From Brachyhypopomus gauderio (lineage: Eukaryota > Chordata > Actinopteri > Gymnotiformes > Hypopomidae), in assembly GCF_052324685.1 (NCBI RefSeq), contig NC_135228.1, forward strand, positions 7,379,344-7,443,343: DNA of 64,000 nt, read 5' to 3'. Under the pieces are notes generated by a model, which saw only the letters and a list, made by a program, of their open reading frames with translations, did not search any database and was not told where the DNA came from. A program made the position numbers and the translations under genes. Of the stretch, positions 32,900 through 45,139 are shown piece after piece (position 1 is the stretch's first letter; every line of letters begins with the position of its first letter).

Positions 32900-34753
32900 T
32901 ATGTGTGTGTACATGAAGGTTTGAGTATTTGTATATATTAGTACTAGTATATTATTATTCGTAGTATATATTAGTATATTATTAGTATATTTTACAAGGT
33001 CTGTTTGAGAGATCAAGACCCTCAGACTGAAATTTGACCCAACGCCCATACCAGACGCATTGACCCAACACCCACACTATACACACACATACAATTGATG
33101 TTTCTCCTGGTCTCCGATACCGAGTGTGGAGTTCTGTGTGTGAGGGCAGTTGTACATCATTTGTACAGCTCACGTTGATCAACCCTCGGTCAGTTCCCAC
33201 ACATAAGCAGACTAATGAATCCGTGCTAACTACAATGATGCAGATTCTTGATAGTTGCTAGCACTAGCTACTTGGTCACATTCACAGGAGTGTTGGGTAT
33301 AGCACTTCCTATAAAGCTCATTGAAGTGCTCAGTTTTGCTCACTGTTAGAATAACCCTAAAAATGGTTTCCTCCATTCCAAGGACTTGAGGCCATTTCAT
33401 ACTGCACTGGGCCTGCTTACAACCTCAGGTCCTGGAACTTACATGTGATTTGTGGATCTCAGACTAGGTCCCGCCCCTCCCCTCCAAATTAACCCTCCCT
33501 CCTTCTTCCACCCCTGCACCACTGTTGCTGTTCTCATACTGTATTAGAGGTTCAGTTTCACAATGGGAGGGAATAGAAGCACACCGTGGGGAAAGTAATC
33601 AAGGTTAAAGCTAACTTGGCTAAAAAGACTAAAACAAATGATAAGTAAACTTTATGGCAAGCTCTTATATTGTGTTGAACCACAGAGCCAGTCTGGCATG
33701 GCTCACAGTTCCTCTGCGGAGGGTTTTAGTCTCCCAGGTTTTCTTTAGCTGCATTTAAGGTGTGTACATGTTAGACGTGGCAATCAGAGGAGAAGCAGTA
33801 ATGGCTGAAGATGTTAAGGTGCACCTTTCATGCTGTGCAAACAAAGCGTTTTGTTTCTGGCACCTGTATAAATGTGCAGAACAGGGTGCTAGCTTAGATT
33901 CTGGATGGATGGCTAAAAAAAACAAGCAATATAAAACTCAAATAAATGACAGACATTGATATGATCTAATAAAGTCATTGGCTATGCACAGTTCTTCTGA
34001 CCCCTGTGGTGTGAGTTAACCAGTTTTTTGCACCCAGCTTTTGGGACGATGCCACAGTGCATAGTGATTTGTGTTTCAGCGTATCTGTTGATAATCAAAT
34101 CAGGTGTCGTAGCCAAGAAGACACCATTAGATTACTGGGGGACCCTTGTTTACACACTCTGACCCGATACCGGAACATCCTCTGGAGTATGACATCCTCA
34201 CAGTAGTCTGTTTCCCATCCGCTTCTCGAGAGCAGCCAGTCTCCTGTGTGTATGTCATAGTGAGAATGATACATGCAGTCATCTGTGTAAGAGTGTATTG
34301 TTCAGGGCTTTTATGTACTTTAAACTGCTCTCTGAAATGATTACTCAGAACTCATTTTGGAGGTTGTGTGTGGGGCACATATAGCTGCAGGCTATGGGCC
34401 TGTGGTTTGTACACACTCTTAATTTTCACTTTCACCTCCACCCACTCCCACCATTCATCACTCTCTTATTTGCTTTTGCAAATTACAGAGAGGAACAAGA
34501 GGAGGAGCTTGAGTGTGCTTGACTTGGGTGCTGGACGAAATCATAGAACTTGTGTTTAGAATTTTGTCCTGCGCACCAAATAACATTTCTCAGCCTACAT
34601 GTTGTACAGTATACAATTACATAGGTTGAAATGTAAATATTCATGCTTATTGATAAAATGATTATATCAAGTTTATTCATTTTTTAATTGTCTGTAACCC
34701 TTGGCAATGCACAGTGGATGTTAATAAGACAGAAGAATGATCCTAGGTCTGGC

Positions 34754-34755
<2 letters not shown>
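32900..34755. other. No gene seen
   Basis: Unremarkable intergenic or intronic sequence. The ORFs are short and lack domain features. Confidence 0.4.

Positions 34756-34821
<66 letters not shown>
34756..34821. repeat. (CA)33 microsatellite
   Basis: Uninterrupted CA run of about 66 bp. Confidence 0.98.
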
Positions 34822-34823
<2 letters not shown>

Positions 34824-35778
34824 CTGTTCATTTTTGAGAGCAGTAACCCTGGTTAGATTCCACTCACACACAAGCATTCTTAAAAACTCAACAAGCTCAA
34901 CTCAAAATCAGTTTGATTTGAACTGAAAAGTAATAAGGTTGTAAAGAAAAGAATAAAAAAGTAAAGATGTACGGAGCTATATTGGTTCAAGCAGAGTTTG
35001 ACACATGTCTCATTGTGAATTGGGCTGTTTCTGGTTTATTCCATAGGATTTTGTCATGGCTTCCAAAAGACTGTTGGAAAGAGAGAAGGAGAGAGAGAGA
35101 GTAAAAAAGAGGGAGGGAGGAGGAGGAGGAACAACTTTCCATGATTTTTTTTTCAGAATTCTGTGTCAAGAACTGCAGCTCACTCATTACAGCTCACCCT
35201 CACACCTAGAGACTTCATATAAAATGCATAAATACAAGCAAATTGTATTTATTTACCAACACACTAATAAAACTTAAGGAAGGAATGATGTGGTTAAAAA
35301 AATATTTAAGCTTACCAGCTTACTACAATACAAATATATAGTTGAGTAGATAGGTAGTTTGCTAAACTGAAGGATGAACATATGGATGCATGAATGCTTG
35401 GATAGATGAATGGTATTTACTCTTGTTTATGCTACTTTCATGTATATATACACTTTCTGTTCCACATAATTATTGTGGAATGGACCATGACACTAAAAAA
35501 ATCCTCTCAAGTTACATTATAATCTACATATATCCATAAGTCATACAACTACATTTCCCAGAACACAATGGACCCTTTGTTTACTGATTCTGCTTTTGGA
35601 ACATTTCATCTCATAAAAGGAGGAATGATTCCAGAATGTCTCTGACTGACTCAGTGTTCTGGAACACTAGTGCACGTGTTAGGCAGACTTGCAGGACTTT
35701 CTTCTTCTGCTCTCTCTCCGTTTCTACACACATTCCTTAGTTCATCTTTACGGTTAAGATGATGATGATGATGATGAT

Positions 35779-35848
<70 letters not shown>

Positions 35849-36517
35849 ATCTACCCAACCACGGTAGCAAAATCATTCCTTCATTCCTAGACATGGCAAT
35901 CACCTTGAACATAATGAACAGTCTAGACTCATGGCAGAATTTGTGAGTCAGGATGATGAATGGAAAGATCTGTACGTATCCTGGTCCTCAGTCATAAGAT
36001 GTACAGTTCCCTGTCTGCATCCTTTTTCCTAATGTATATGTGGAACATGGTTATCATCTGTTCATTTCTTCTGTTCTCTCTCAGAGAACTTTCTTAGTTC
36101 TCATAGATTCTTTCTTAGTCTTATTTTCTCAGTCTGTCATTGTGTCCATGTTTTTATTGCTGCTTTTCCCTCTTATTTTTTACCAGTTGTCTGTTGTGCA
36201 GTCCCTTTTCTCTCCCTCTCTCTGTCTTTCTCTCTTTTTCTCTGGCCTGGATTAGGTTGTGCAGAATCACCTAATCTGGCTCATTCATGACCAATAATCA
36301 TAACTGGTGTCCTGAAATGGTTCCATGTGTAGTATCTTAATATTTTTTTCAGAAAAGTTCCATTTATTAAAAAAATAATAATGTGGTGGAGCAAGCTCCT
36401 GCAAAAATATACTAGTAGTGTAATTAAATTTCCCAATAACGTAGTTAAGGCCCTCATGCTTAAAACTGGATCCTTCTTTGTTTAAGTCACTATTTAATCA
36501 TCTTTCCAAAGTACAGT
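34822..36517. other. No gene seen; microsatellites at 35757-35845
   Basis: It contains (GAT)7 at about 35757-35778 directly followed by a long (GT)n run to 35845, and a GAGA/GGA-rich patch at 35080-35130. No gene or transposon ends were recognised. Confidence 0.45.
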
Positions 36518-36854
36518 TGTCACGGTGACAGCTGCGGACCCCTCCTTGTGGGCGTGTCGTTACGTTGTCTACGTGTAGTTATGTCCATGTTTGTTGTTCC
36601 GTAGGTGTGGGTTGTTTGTGTTCGTTAGTCTCACCTGTGCCTTGTGTCGTGATTACGTGGGTATGTGTTCTACACTTATTTAATGTGCGTTCGCGCAATG
36701 TCTTGTACTCGTCTGTGTCTGAGGAACATGCCTTGTGCGTGTGTGTGTGGAGTGCTTGCGCTATACGCGCCACACTTTATTCGTTGTTCATCACAAATAA
36801 ACGTTGTATGTTGAAGTTGCCTGCTTGTCGTGCCTGCCTTCTCCTCCCGTAACA
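36518..36854 (+). mobile_element. Solo LTR with 5-bp TSD ACAGT
   Basis: 337 bp, starts TGTCACGGTGACAGC and ends CTCCCGTAACA, flanked by ACAGT at 36513-36517 and 36855-36859. ACAAATAAACG near 36795 is the polyadenylation signal. It is a relative of the LTR of the element at 28239-30105. It has no internal region, so it arose by LTR-LTR recombination. The ORFs within are spurious. Confidence 0.92.
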
Positions 36855-36859
36855 ACAGT

Positions 36860-38164
36860 CCTATAATCTGATATAAAGATCATAGAGAGATCAATGAAAA
36901 AATCCAGTGGTAACAAAAATGGTGCAAAATCTGTGGATCAAGGTTCCCATGTGTTGTAGAACATCATCAAACAGTAGAATAGGAATCAAAGTGAACAGTC
37001 TCTCTCCCATTGGGAGTGTCTCTCCAGTGGAGAGTCTCTCTCCCATATAATTCTGGCCTGTGGGTCACAGACGTTCTAAGATATTGCTGATCATGCTGCA
37101 GCATGAATGTAGGCAAGCCAGTCTAAACCAAACACATATAAACATTGGTGATTCAGTAATGGAACAGTTTGAAATGTGTTCTGCACATGTTCTCTCTCTC
37201 ACTCAATCTCTCTTCTTTCTGTACATTTGACTGCTTGAGATCTTCATAAAGCCTTATGATGTGTGTTTAAAGCATTCATGAAATCCCTGTTGGTGCACTG
37301 GCAAGTATTGTTAGATGCAGCTGTGTCTAAACAGTCTGGATTGTTTTCAATCCATTGTTCATGGATATTTGCCCATTCTTATTATTTAAGGAGAAACTTG
37401 GGAATGCAGTGAAGCTGCTTCCATCTGAATGACTGTCAGCTTAGACAGTAACACCGTACGTCCTTAAGAAACAGGTCAACAGGGCGTAGTTTTTTAAAGC
37501 TGTTTTGAAACACTCCTGTTTTGAAATACTTCTGTTATTTCATGCTGAAATCTTATTCCCTCTAAAATCCTACAATCATAAAGAAAATTTTATATATATA
37601 TATTGAATACACCTCTCATTTAATCATATTCCCTCTAAATTTCTGCAATCATGAGGAAAAGATATGAGGCATTTGCACATACACCTGTTGTCTATTATTA
37701 ATTTCCTCCCCTTAAATACTCACAGGTCCTGCTGTTCCGTGCTGTGTATTCCTTGAGCCTGCCCCAGCCTGCTGCACTCCCTGAACACGTAGTTTAAAGT
37801 ACTCTCTTTGCTAAGTTTGTGACTATTTAATGCTATGGCACTTTGAGTCGTCAATGTAGCACCTATTTTCTCCATTGTTTGCTGGTGAGCTGTTGTTGCT
37901 TCATTGTGGACATTAAAGGCCTAACAGCTCCCATCTCGCCTCTTGCTGCTTCCATTTTGTCACACGTGATTTCCTCATCTCAAACAATTTATTGAAATAA
38001 AAGCCTAGTGGTAGTTATACCCCAACAAAAACCACCAATGTCTCAAAAATATGTCAAATACCCATGACCATCATATATAGCTTTAAAATGACATCTCATG
38101 TTGTTCACAAGTTGACTTATTGTCCGCTGAGGCAGACCATTCCATTTGAGGTACCCCATTCAAT
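36860..38164. other. No gene seen
   Basis: The stretch 37660-37970 (short T-rich leader, CATTAAAGGCC near 37911, end TTTTGTCACA) vaguely resembles an old LTR but lacks ends and a duplication. The rest is featureless. Confidence 0.35.
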
Positions 38165-38349
38165 CAATCAAAATGTATTTATATAGCGCTTTTTACAACA
38201 GTTGTTGTCACAAAGTAGCTTTACAGTTGAGAGGAAGCAAGACTCAGGGGGGGAACCCATCCTCCTCTGGCTGACGCCGATCACCATAAGATAGAAAAAC
38301 AAAGAAAAAATGGGAAGGATAAATAAATCTCATCTTTGTGTGTATTTAT

Positions 38350-39511
38350 CAGAGGTGGAAAGAGTACTGAAAATTTGTAATTGGGTAAAAGTATCATTAC
38401 TTTGCCTAAAATCTACTCAGAGTAAAAGTAAAATTACCCATCTCAAAATCTACTGGAGTAAAAGTACAAAATTACTTCGTTTAAAATGTAATTTGGGTAA
38501 AAGTTACTTAGTTACTTTCAGTTATTTAATGCATGGATGAATCATGAACCAAATTCAGCACAAGTTGTTTTAATCGATTTCAAAGTGTATTTAAGTGCAC
38601 ATCCACACTTGCAAAAAGATCAGCTGGGCTCAGGAACATACTTCCGCACAGCACAAGGACAGTCACAACTTGTACCATAAAGTGCAAACAATTTTCAGTC
38701 CTATTGTCCAACGGACAACACTATGATAAGAATAAAGAAATTTAAATTACAAATTATTCAAAAAACAAAATGCACACAAAATTAAGTGCCCACAAGATGC
38801 CACAAATCAAACTAAAATGCAACAGGATTCCACTACTCACAATAAAATACCCACAGGATCCCACATAAAAAATAAAAAAAATGCTCATAGGACTTACTTT
38901 AAAAGTAAGTGCTCACATGATCCAACTTTTCAAAATACAGTGCCCACCGGATCCCACTATTCACAATAAAATGCCCACAGGTTGCCACAACTCAAAATAA
39001 AATATAAAATGACCACAGGATCCCACATCTCAAAATAAAACAAAATGCGCACAGGATTCCACTATTTAAAATGCTCACAGGATCCAACTATTCAAAATAC
39101 AGTGCCCACAGGATTCCACTTTTCACAATAAAATGTCCACAGGATCCCACAGAACCTGATAGATAGAAGATTTAAAGATAGAACAATCTCATCCTTTTGG
39201 AAAAAAAGTGCACAACATTATGACCTGATTATGAGACAATGGAAAGGCGCGTGCAAGGCAAGGCCATGCAATTGGCCTTCAGTTCTGGGACTCAGAAGTT
39301 TAAATTTCTGCCTGCATTTAATTTTTCACCATCAATATTTTTTTTACTCAGTAATGTGAGGGCGTTCAAATGTAGTGAAGTAAAACTACTTGGGTCAAAA
39401 TGTCCTCAAGTAAAAGTAAAAATGACATATTTAAAAAAATTACAAATTACTCATAAAAAGTACTCAATTACAGTAATGTGAGTAAATGTAATTAGTTACT
39501 TTCCACCCCTG
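38350..39511. mobile_element. 1.16-kb non-autonomous hAT element with internal minisatellite, 8-bp TSD
   Basis: The ends CAGAGGTGGAAAGAGTACT and AGTTACTTTCCACCCCTG are imperfect inverted repeats. The duplication GTATTTAT (38342-38349 and 39512-39519) is perfect. Both arms carry ACTC..GTAAAAGTA..ACT subterminal repeats. The interior (about 38770-39150) is about ten degenerate copies of a 35-45 bp unit built on CCACAGGATCCCAC plus AAAATAAAAT. There is no transposase. Confidence 0.93.
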
Positions 39512-40856
39512 GTATTTATATACATGAATTCTCTATGTAATTCCTATTCAGTCCTTAACATCTTGATGGTTGGTAATGGTAGTCATGGCAGAGGAGAATA
39601 CAGGGCGATGGGAGAGGCCAGGGTAGTGGGTTTATCCTTCATCCACACTGGTTATTAAGGGCAATGGGTTGATCTTTCATCATACCTGGTTAGGCAGGAG
39701 GTTGCTGGCCGAGGATGGATCTCGGGAAAGGCTCGTCTCTCCTCATATCAGTGTTCCTCAGGTAGACAGGCAGCCATGTGGAAAAAATAAAACAGGGGAA
39801 ATTAGCTCTGTATGAGGTCATATGCGGGACAGATGAAATTTAAACATTTCTGGAGTGTGGCAGCAACTTCGACATTAAATTAAATTATTACAGCCTAGCT
39901 AAAAAGGCAGAACCAGAAGGTAACACAGATTTAGGAGCATTCTGAGACATTGGGATCCATCCACTGCACTCAACAAACTTGAGTGACCATGTGCAGTGAC
40001 AGGATGACAGAACCAGCGCCCCAGTTAAAACCCTTCACCTATGAACCCCTGGATCTGTACCTTTATCTAAGGGGCAGATAGGACTGGTCTGATATGATCG
40101 AATTTTCTAGTTCTAGTCAGAACTCTGGCATCGGCATTTTGAACTATTTGAAGTTTATTTAGATTCCTATAAGAGTATTGTGAAAGTAATAAATTACTGT
40201 AGTCTAGTCTGGAGCTAACAAAAGCATGTACCAATTTTTCTGCATCATGCTGTGATAATACATTTTTTAACTTGGCAATGTTGTGGAGATGTAGAAAAGC
40301 TATCTGAGTAGTATTATCTATGTATTTATCAAATGATAGGTCAGAGTTGAGTATGACCCCAAGATTTTTGGCTACTGTGCCAGGCGAAATGGGGTGATTT
40401 ATAACATTAAGCATTAGATCTGGTATTTTCTGTCTTGCGGACTTTGGGCCCAGAAGGAGAATTCAGTTTTGTCCTCATTAAGTTGGAGGATGTTTAGAGA
40501 CATCCAGCATTTAACATCTCTTATGAAGGCCTCAATTTTTCCTAAACTGTTGAGTGTCATCTACATAGCAGTGAAAGTTGACACCATGTTTGTTTATAAT
40601 TATGTCCAATGGTAGCATATATAATGTAAATAATAGTTGGCCTAAGATGGAGCCAGGCACAGACCAGACCGGGGAAAGAAGACCACGCCCCTGGAGCAGA
40701 GCCCCGCCGCCACAGCGCATCGTGTGGTCAGTACCTGCCCCGTGGAAGAAGACCTCCCTCCGCTGATCCTACCAGCCACTCCCCGTAGGCTCCCAAATAA
40801 TTTTTGGGGGGGGGAGTACTAGCCACTCATCCAAAGAGTGGCCGGCTGTGACCCGT

Positions 40857-41040
40857 GACGACGTCAGCATGGCGGCTCCGCCCCCCGAGGACGTCAGTGT
40901 GGCGGACACGCCCCCCATGGACGTCAGTGTGGCGGACACGCCCCCCGAGGACGTCAGTGTGGCAGACACGCCCCCCGAGGACGTCAGTGTGGCAGACACG
41001 CCCCCGAGGACGTCAGTGTGGCAGACACGCCCCCGAGGAC
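40857..41040 (+). repeat. 30-bp minisatellite, six copies, encoding a 10-residue repeat
   Basis: The unit GACGTCAGTGTGGCGGACAC plus GCCCCCCGAG starts at 40860, 40890, 40920, 40950 and 40980 (period 30), then at 41009 (29 bp). In the frame starting at 40848 the first copies read DVSVADTPPE repeatedly; the 29-bp copies break that frame. The units are CpG-rich. Confidence 0.93.
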
Positions 41041-41797
41041 GTCTGTACGGCGGCTCCGCCTCCCGAGGGCGTATCGTCACGTCTGCAGCCAATTCCCGCG
41101 ACCTGGAGGGGGTCGTCCACGCCGGTTCCTGTTCCCGCGACCCAGGAGAGGTCGTCCAAGCCGGCGCCTGTTCCCGCTGCCTGTCTGCCAGCGCCTGTTC
41201 CCGCTTCCCGCCTGCCGGACGCACCTGTTCCCGCTGCCCGCCTGCCGGCCGCGCCTGTTCCCGCTGCCAGCCACACCTGTCCCCCAGGAGACTGTGCTGC
41301 TCACGTGTGGGCTTGGACTGAATGTGTTGTCTGCTCCGCCCTGTGTTCCTGGCGTCGTCTCTGTCCCGGTCCCCATGTCTGTTCCCCAAGTTATGACCCA
41401 CTTTGTTCCTGTCCCAGTCTCAGTCGTCCAAGTCGTGTTTGCCTCCGTGTATGCCTCTGCCCTGTCCCCTGGCCCCACTCCCGTGTCTGATCCCAGTCCT
41501 GTCCTGTCCTGTCCTGCTCCTGTGCCTCGCCCTGGCCCTGTCCGGTCTCCTTGTGTCCCCTGTCCTGCCCAGTCCCTGCCCTGCTCTTGGCCAGTCCCCT
41601 GTTCTTCGGTCCCTGCCATGCCCCGGTCTCAGTGTCCTGCTTTGTCCTGTCCTGTCCCTGCAGTCTGTCCCGTAGCGTCCTGTCCTGTGTCCCATGTCCC
41701 TCGCCGTGCCCCGTGGTTCCCTGTCCTGTCCTAGTCGGTGTCCCTGTCCTGTCTGCCCTTGCGTGCTCCGGAGTGGCACGCTTTGAGGGGGGGGTAC

Positions 41798-42308
41798 TGT
41801 CACGTAGGGCTACGCCCCCTCTCCTAGCTGTCACTCCGGGTTCCCTCATGCCTGTGTTTCTTGCCTGTTTATCCCGCCCTGCTCATTTGTTTTGGTAATT
41901 CCCATTGTCTGCCACGCCCCTGTCGTCATTGTTATCACCTGTTCCCAGTTAAGTTCTGTGTATATTACTTCCTGTGTCTCTCATGTCTGTATCGGTTGTT
42001 TTGTTCAGTGTTTGTCCATGCTTCCTGGTGTGTAAGTTCTTCTTGTTTTGCTGCTCTGTGATCTATATCTGGTTATTCTAGTTTGTATGCGTTTTCTCCG
42101 TGTTTTGTTTTGAGTATTCGGTCGTTGTCTTAGTACCCTGTTTATTTCCTTGCGTCGTCATGCCTGTTTATATTTCGTGTATGGACTGCCCTCCCGATAT
42201 GACCCGTGCCTGTTACAATGACCACGAATATGGAATGCCCTTGAATAAATCTCGCTCTTCTCAGCGTTTGTGTCCGCCTCCGTGTTCTGCTCCGCGCAGA
42301 ACGTTACA
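41798..42308 (+). repeat. 3' LTR of the gypsy-type remnant
   Basis: 511 bp, TG...CA ends, immediately downstream of a polypurine tract. CTTGAATAAATC near 42240 is the likely polyadenylation signal. Confidence 0.82.
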
Positions 42309-42684
42309 TCTACAAACTAATAGTGATTAGTTAAGTAAGAATTAAACCATGAAAGGGCTGTGCCTGAGATTCCAACCCAGCTTTCTAACCATTCTAGCAA
42401 GATCCTGTGATCTATTGTGTTGAAAGCTGCACTAAGATCCAGAAGCACTAGTGGAGATACATAGCCTTGATCTGAGGCGAGGAGGAGATCATTTGTTACT
42501 TTAACTAGGGCTGTTTCAGTACTGTGGTGGGGCCTAAATTCAGAACTTTTCAAATATGTGATTCCCATGCAGATATGAGCATAATTGCTGGGCTACAGCT
42601 TTTTCTATGATCTTCGATATAAATGATATAATCAAAATGGGTCTATAATTAGATAGTACAGTTGGATTAAGATTTGGTTTCTTG

Positions 42685-43135
42685 TCGGGGTGACCTGCAA
42701 TAGTCGCTGATTCGACAGTCGACTATACCCCCTAGTCGACTATGGACGTCATAGTCGAATGTACCATTCAAACTGCATGTGGGTGCCCAAGGATGCTGCT
42801 CAGAATTAGTTGTTACATGAAATGTCTTTGTTTTTGTTATATATAGCCTTTTGTCAAATAAAATCATCCTAATTTCTGTTAATAAATATTTTTAAATTAT
42901 GTGTGTGCATTAACAATATGCATCTTCCTTACTATACATTAATAAATCACACCCTACAATTGCACAATCCAAATGAGCAGAGCTGAATACGCTACAGGAT
43001 CGTCAGCATCTGCCGAAATTATAATGTCTACTAAAAAAACTTCAAAAGTATTTTGAAAAAGATAAAGATGAATCAAACAAAGTAAATTGCAAGTTATGTC
43101 ATCAACGTCCTTCATTTCGCAAAGGGAAAATCTGA
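42685..43135 (+). pseudogene. hAT transposon 5' fragment with BED-type zinc finger start
   Basis: It begins with a GTCGACTAT-rich palindromic end (42715-42745) typical of a fish hAT family. Near 43052-43110 it reads FEKDKDESNKVNCKLCHQ, the first half (C..C) of a BED zinc finger as in ZBED1/hAT transposases. The reading ends at a stop a few codons later, at the junction with the LINE. It is inserted in the minus-strand LINE. The His residues of the finger and all catalytic parts are absent. Confidence 0.6.
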
Positions 43136-43400
43136 CGAATCAGAATGAAAATCCTTAGTTGAATACACCTCTAGTTTCTTGATCAGAGGTTTAATAACTG
43201 CTAATTTACAGGATTTGGGTATGTGACCTATTGTAATGGATGAGCTAACTACTGTTAGAAGAGGTTCAGTCACAACTGGTAATAGCTCTTTTAATAATTT
43301 TGAGGGAACCAAGTACAGTGTGCAAGTAGTACAATTTAATGATGAAATTATTTTCTCCAATTCTGATTGTGGGAGTTGATGAAAAGCTTCAAGCGTTTCT

Positions 43401-44519
43401 AGGGCCGGAGTGGGCCCCTTTTTTCAGCCCGGGAGTTTCATGCCCAAATCCGGCCCAAAATTATTTTTACCTCCCAGTCGGCCCAAACTAGAGATTGACA
43501 CGAGTCGGCCCATTGGGAATCCTCCCGAATCTCCCGATTAGCCATTCTCCTAATGCAAAATTTAGTTCAATATCGATAAATAATGTTTCATTTTATTTAT
43601 TCTGTAAAGCACTTTGAGTACTTTGACAACTCTCCCCATGTTACAACCATACCTGGTCTCCCCTATATTTAAAAAATGTGATTGTTAAAAAGATTTAGAT
43701 TTTTTTTTATTTCACAGCCCTCCTTTATCTTTTAGAACAAAATATAGCAGATGTTCTACTGAAAGAAGAGAATATTGTAACCAGAAAAAATGTCAGTTTT
43801 GTAAGTAAAATACTTTTTGGAGAAAAATACAGATACAAAATTTATCTGGAAAACATTTGTGTGTGTGCATGCTTTTTAAAATTGTATTTCTTCATTCAAC
43901 AGTTTAAGCTATTATACATCAGAAGTGTCATAACAGCCATTACAACTATTATATACAAATAAGTGATTTGCAACTACAGTGTCACTCAAATATTTGGGAC
44001 TTGACTTGGACTTGAGACCAAAGACTTGAGACTTGACTTGGACTTGCAAAAAATGACTTGTGAGCATCTCTGCCTCTAACCCCTCCTCCTGATCCAACCA
44101 TCTCCTCTGGGTTCGTCTCCACTTGGGCTCATCCCTGTTTCTATAGACCTCATGTTGGGTAAGGTCCTCTCGTACCAACGCATTACAGTCTGCATTGAAT
44201 ACAGGCTGTAAGCAGGTGCAGGATGTTGAGGAGGGGATTAGTGTTAGTTCAGTTTGAGGTATATGTGGTAACACCTCACTCGTATTTGTAGCACATATAT
44301 GTTACCACTTCCTGTCACAGGGAGCGGCTTTTAGTTTTGTTCATTTTTTAGATTAGTTTTCAGTGCAAAGGCCAGTTAAAAAAGCTGTAAATTAATATTA
44401 CTAGAATATTTAATAGAAATCATCATATAACCACCATTCTAAGGACCATCTCTTTATTCGTCTCACAGCCAATGTTCAGTACTTCTGCCCCTTGATGTTG
44501 GGTAGATATCAGGAGTCAT
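43401..44519. other. Degraded repeats, no gene seen
   Basis: A GGGCCGGAGTGGGCCCC block (43401-43550, CGGCCCA words repeated) and an ACTTGGACTTGAGACC simple-repeat block (about 43995-44065) ending GACTTGTGAGCATCTCTG both resemble ends of fish hAT-type MITEs. Boundaries could not be set. The minus-strand ORF overlapping them has no domain. Confidence 0.4.
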
Positions 44520-44700
44520 TAAATGTGAAAGTGCCGTATTTGTCAATTGTGATTTCCACCTCAATTAAAGTTTGCCTGGGGAGAAGTTGGGGTTGCTCAA
44601 GGGCACCTCAGTCATGGCCTCAGGCCTGGGAATCAAACACACAACCCTCTGGTGACAAGACCAGTTCCCTAACCACCAGACAATGACCATGATCAGACAT
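44520..44700. repeat. Dispersed fish repeat, copy 2 (internally deleted)
   Basis: It shares TGCCGTATTTGTCAATTGTG, CTCAAGGGCACCTCAGTCAT, GGCCTCAGGCCTGGGAATC and GGTGACAAGACCAGTTCCC with the copy at 20960-21235, but lacks its (CA)n and central part. Confidence 0.7.
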
Positions 44701-45139
44701 CTTAAAGCTGCTCTCCCAGAATGACTGCCATGATGTTACATGTCTTAACCACAATATGGTGTACAATTACAATTATAATTGTAAAGGTGCTTTGTGACAA
44801 TGTGTTGTAAAAACACATTGTAAAAAAACCCAACATCACAAATAATACACCACTTTTAATACATCATTGTCTTTATTACAAACTGATTGTGCCAGACTAT
44901 ATACAAAGAACACATTTTGATATGGTTGTCAGTTCCCAGGCAGTACGATACCCACAGAACTTCCTGTTTGTTGTCTTGCAGGTGATGTGAAACTTCTGAA
45001 GCCTGAGTGGTTAAGTGCTTGGCTGTGGCTATGACGTAAGCAAAACACTTGTGTTAAAATTCACACTGATCTCCATGCTAAAATGTTTGTTCACCTTCTG
45101 GTTTATCTGCCTTTATAGTACACATTACATGATCTGAAA
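44701..45139. other. Upstream region of the CALHM-like gene
   Basis: It contains a short inverted repeat ACAATTACAATTATAATTGT near 44763 and LINE-tail-like TGTAAAGGTGCTTTGTGACA. No clear TATA box or CpG island was identified. Confidence 0.35.

Larger units (their letters stand above)
40664..42308 (+). mobile_element. 5'-deleted gypsy-type LTR element: Pro-rich tail region, PPT and 3' LTR
   Basis: GC-rich DNA inserted in the LINE. It ends with a 511-bp LTR (41798-42308, TGTCACGTAGGGC ... CGTTACA) preceded by the polypurine tract GAGGGGGGGG (about 41785-41794). Inside are a 30-bp minisatellite and a region repeatedly reading PVPA/LPAAPVPAA. No RT, RNase H or integrase survives, and no 5' LTR is present. 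The right flank is TCTAC with no counterpart at the left edge, so the 5' part and some LINE sequence were deleted. Confidence 0.72.
38165..43400 (-). mobile_element. L2-type LINE broken into pieces by later insertions
   Basis: Read on the minus strand from 43400 downward. First comes an upstream RT finger region (43360-43112: PSKLLKELLPVVTEPLL, IPKSCKLAVIKPLIKK). Next is an RT palm start (42568-42317: STETALVKVTNDLLLASDQG, DLSAAFNTIDH). The RT core follows (40720-40532: VPGSILGQLLFTLYMLPL, HCYVDDTQ), then the C-terminal region (40414-40067: NLGVILNSDLSFDKY, EKLVHAFVSSRLDYSN). The 3' tail is ATTTATATAGCGC at about 38170-38215 in antisense. The catalytic box reads YVDD where YADD is usual. It is interrupted by a hAT element, a gypsy remnant and a hAT/BED fragment, and is frameshifted throughout. 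Confidence 0.8.

Noticed and set aside
37660..37970. Possible old LTR
   Set aside because: Some LTR flavour (CATTAAAGG, end TTTTGTCACA) but no TG start, no second copy and no target duplication.
41018..41849. Long Cys/Pro/Val-rich ORFs on plus and Gly/Arg/Thr-rich ORFs on minus
   Set aside because: Repetitive CTGTCC/GTCCTG-rich LTR-element sequence open in both strands; frames are not consistent.
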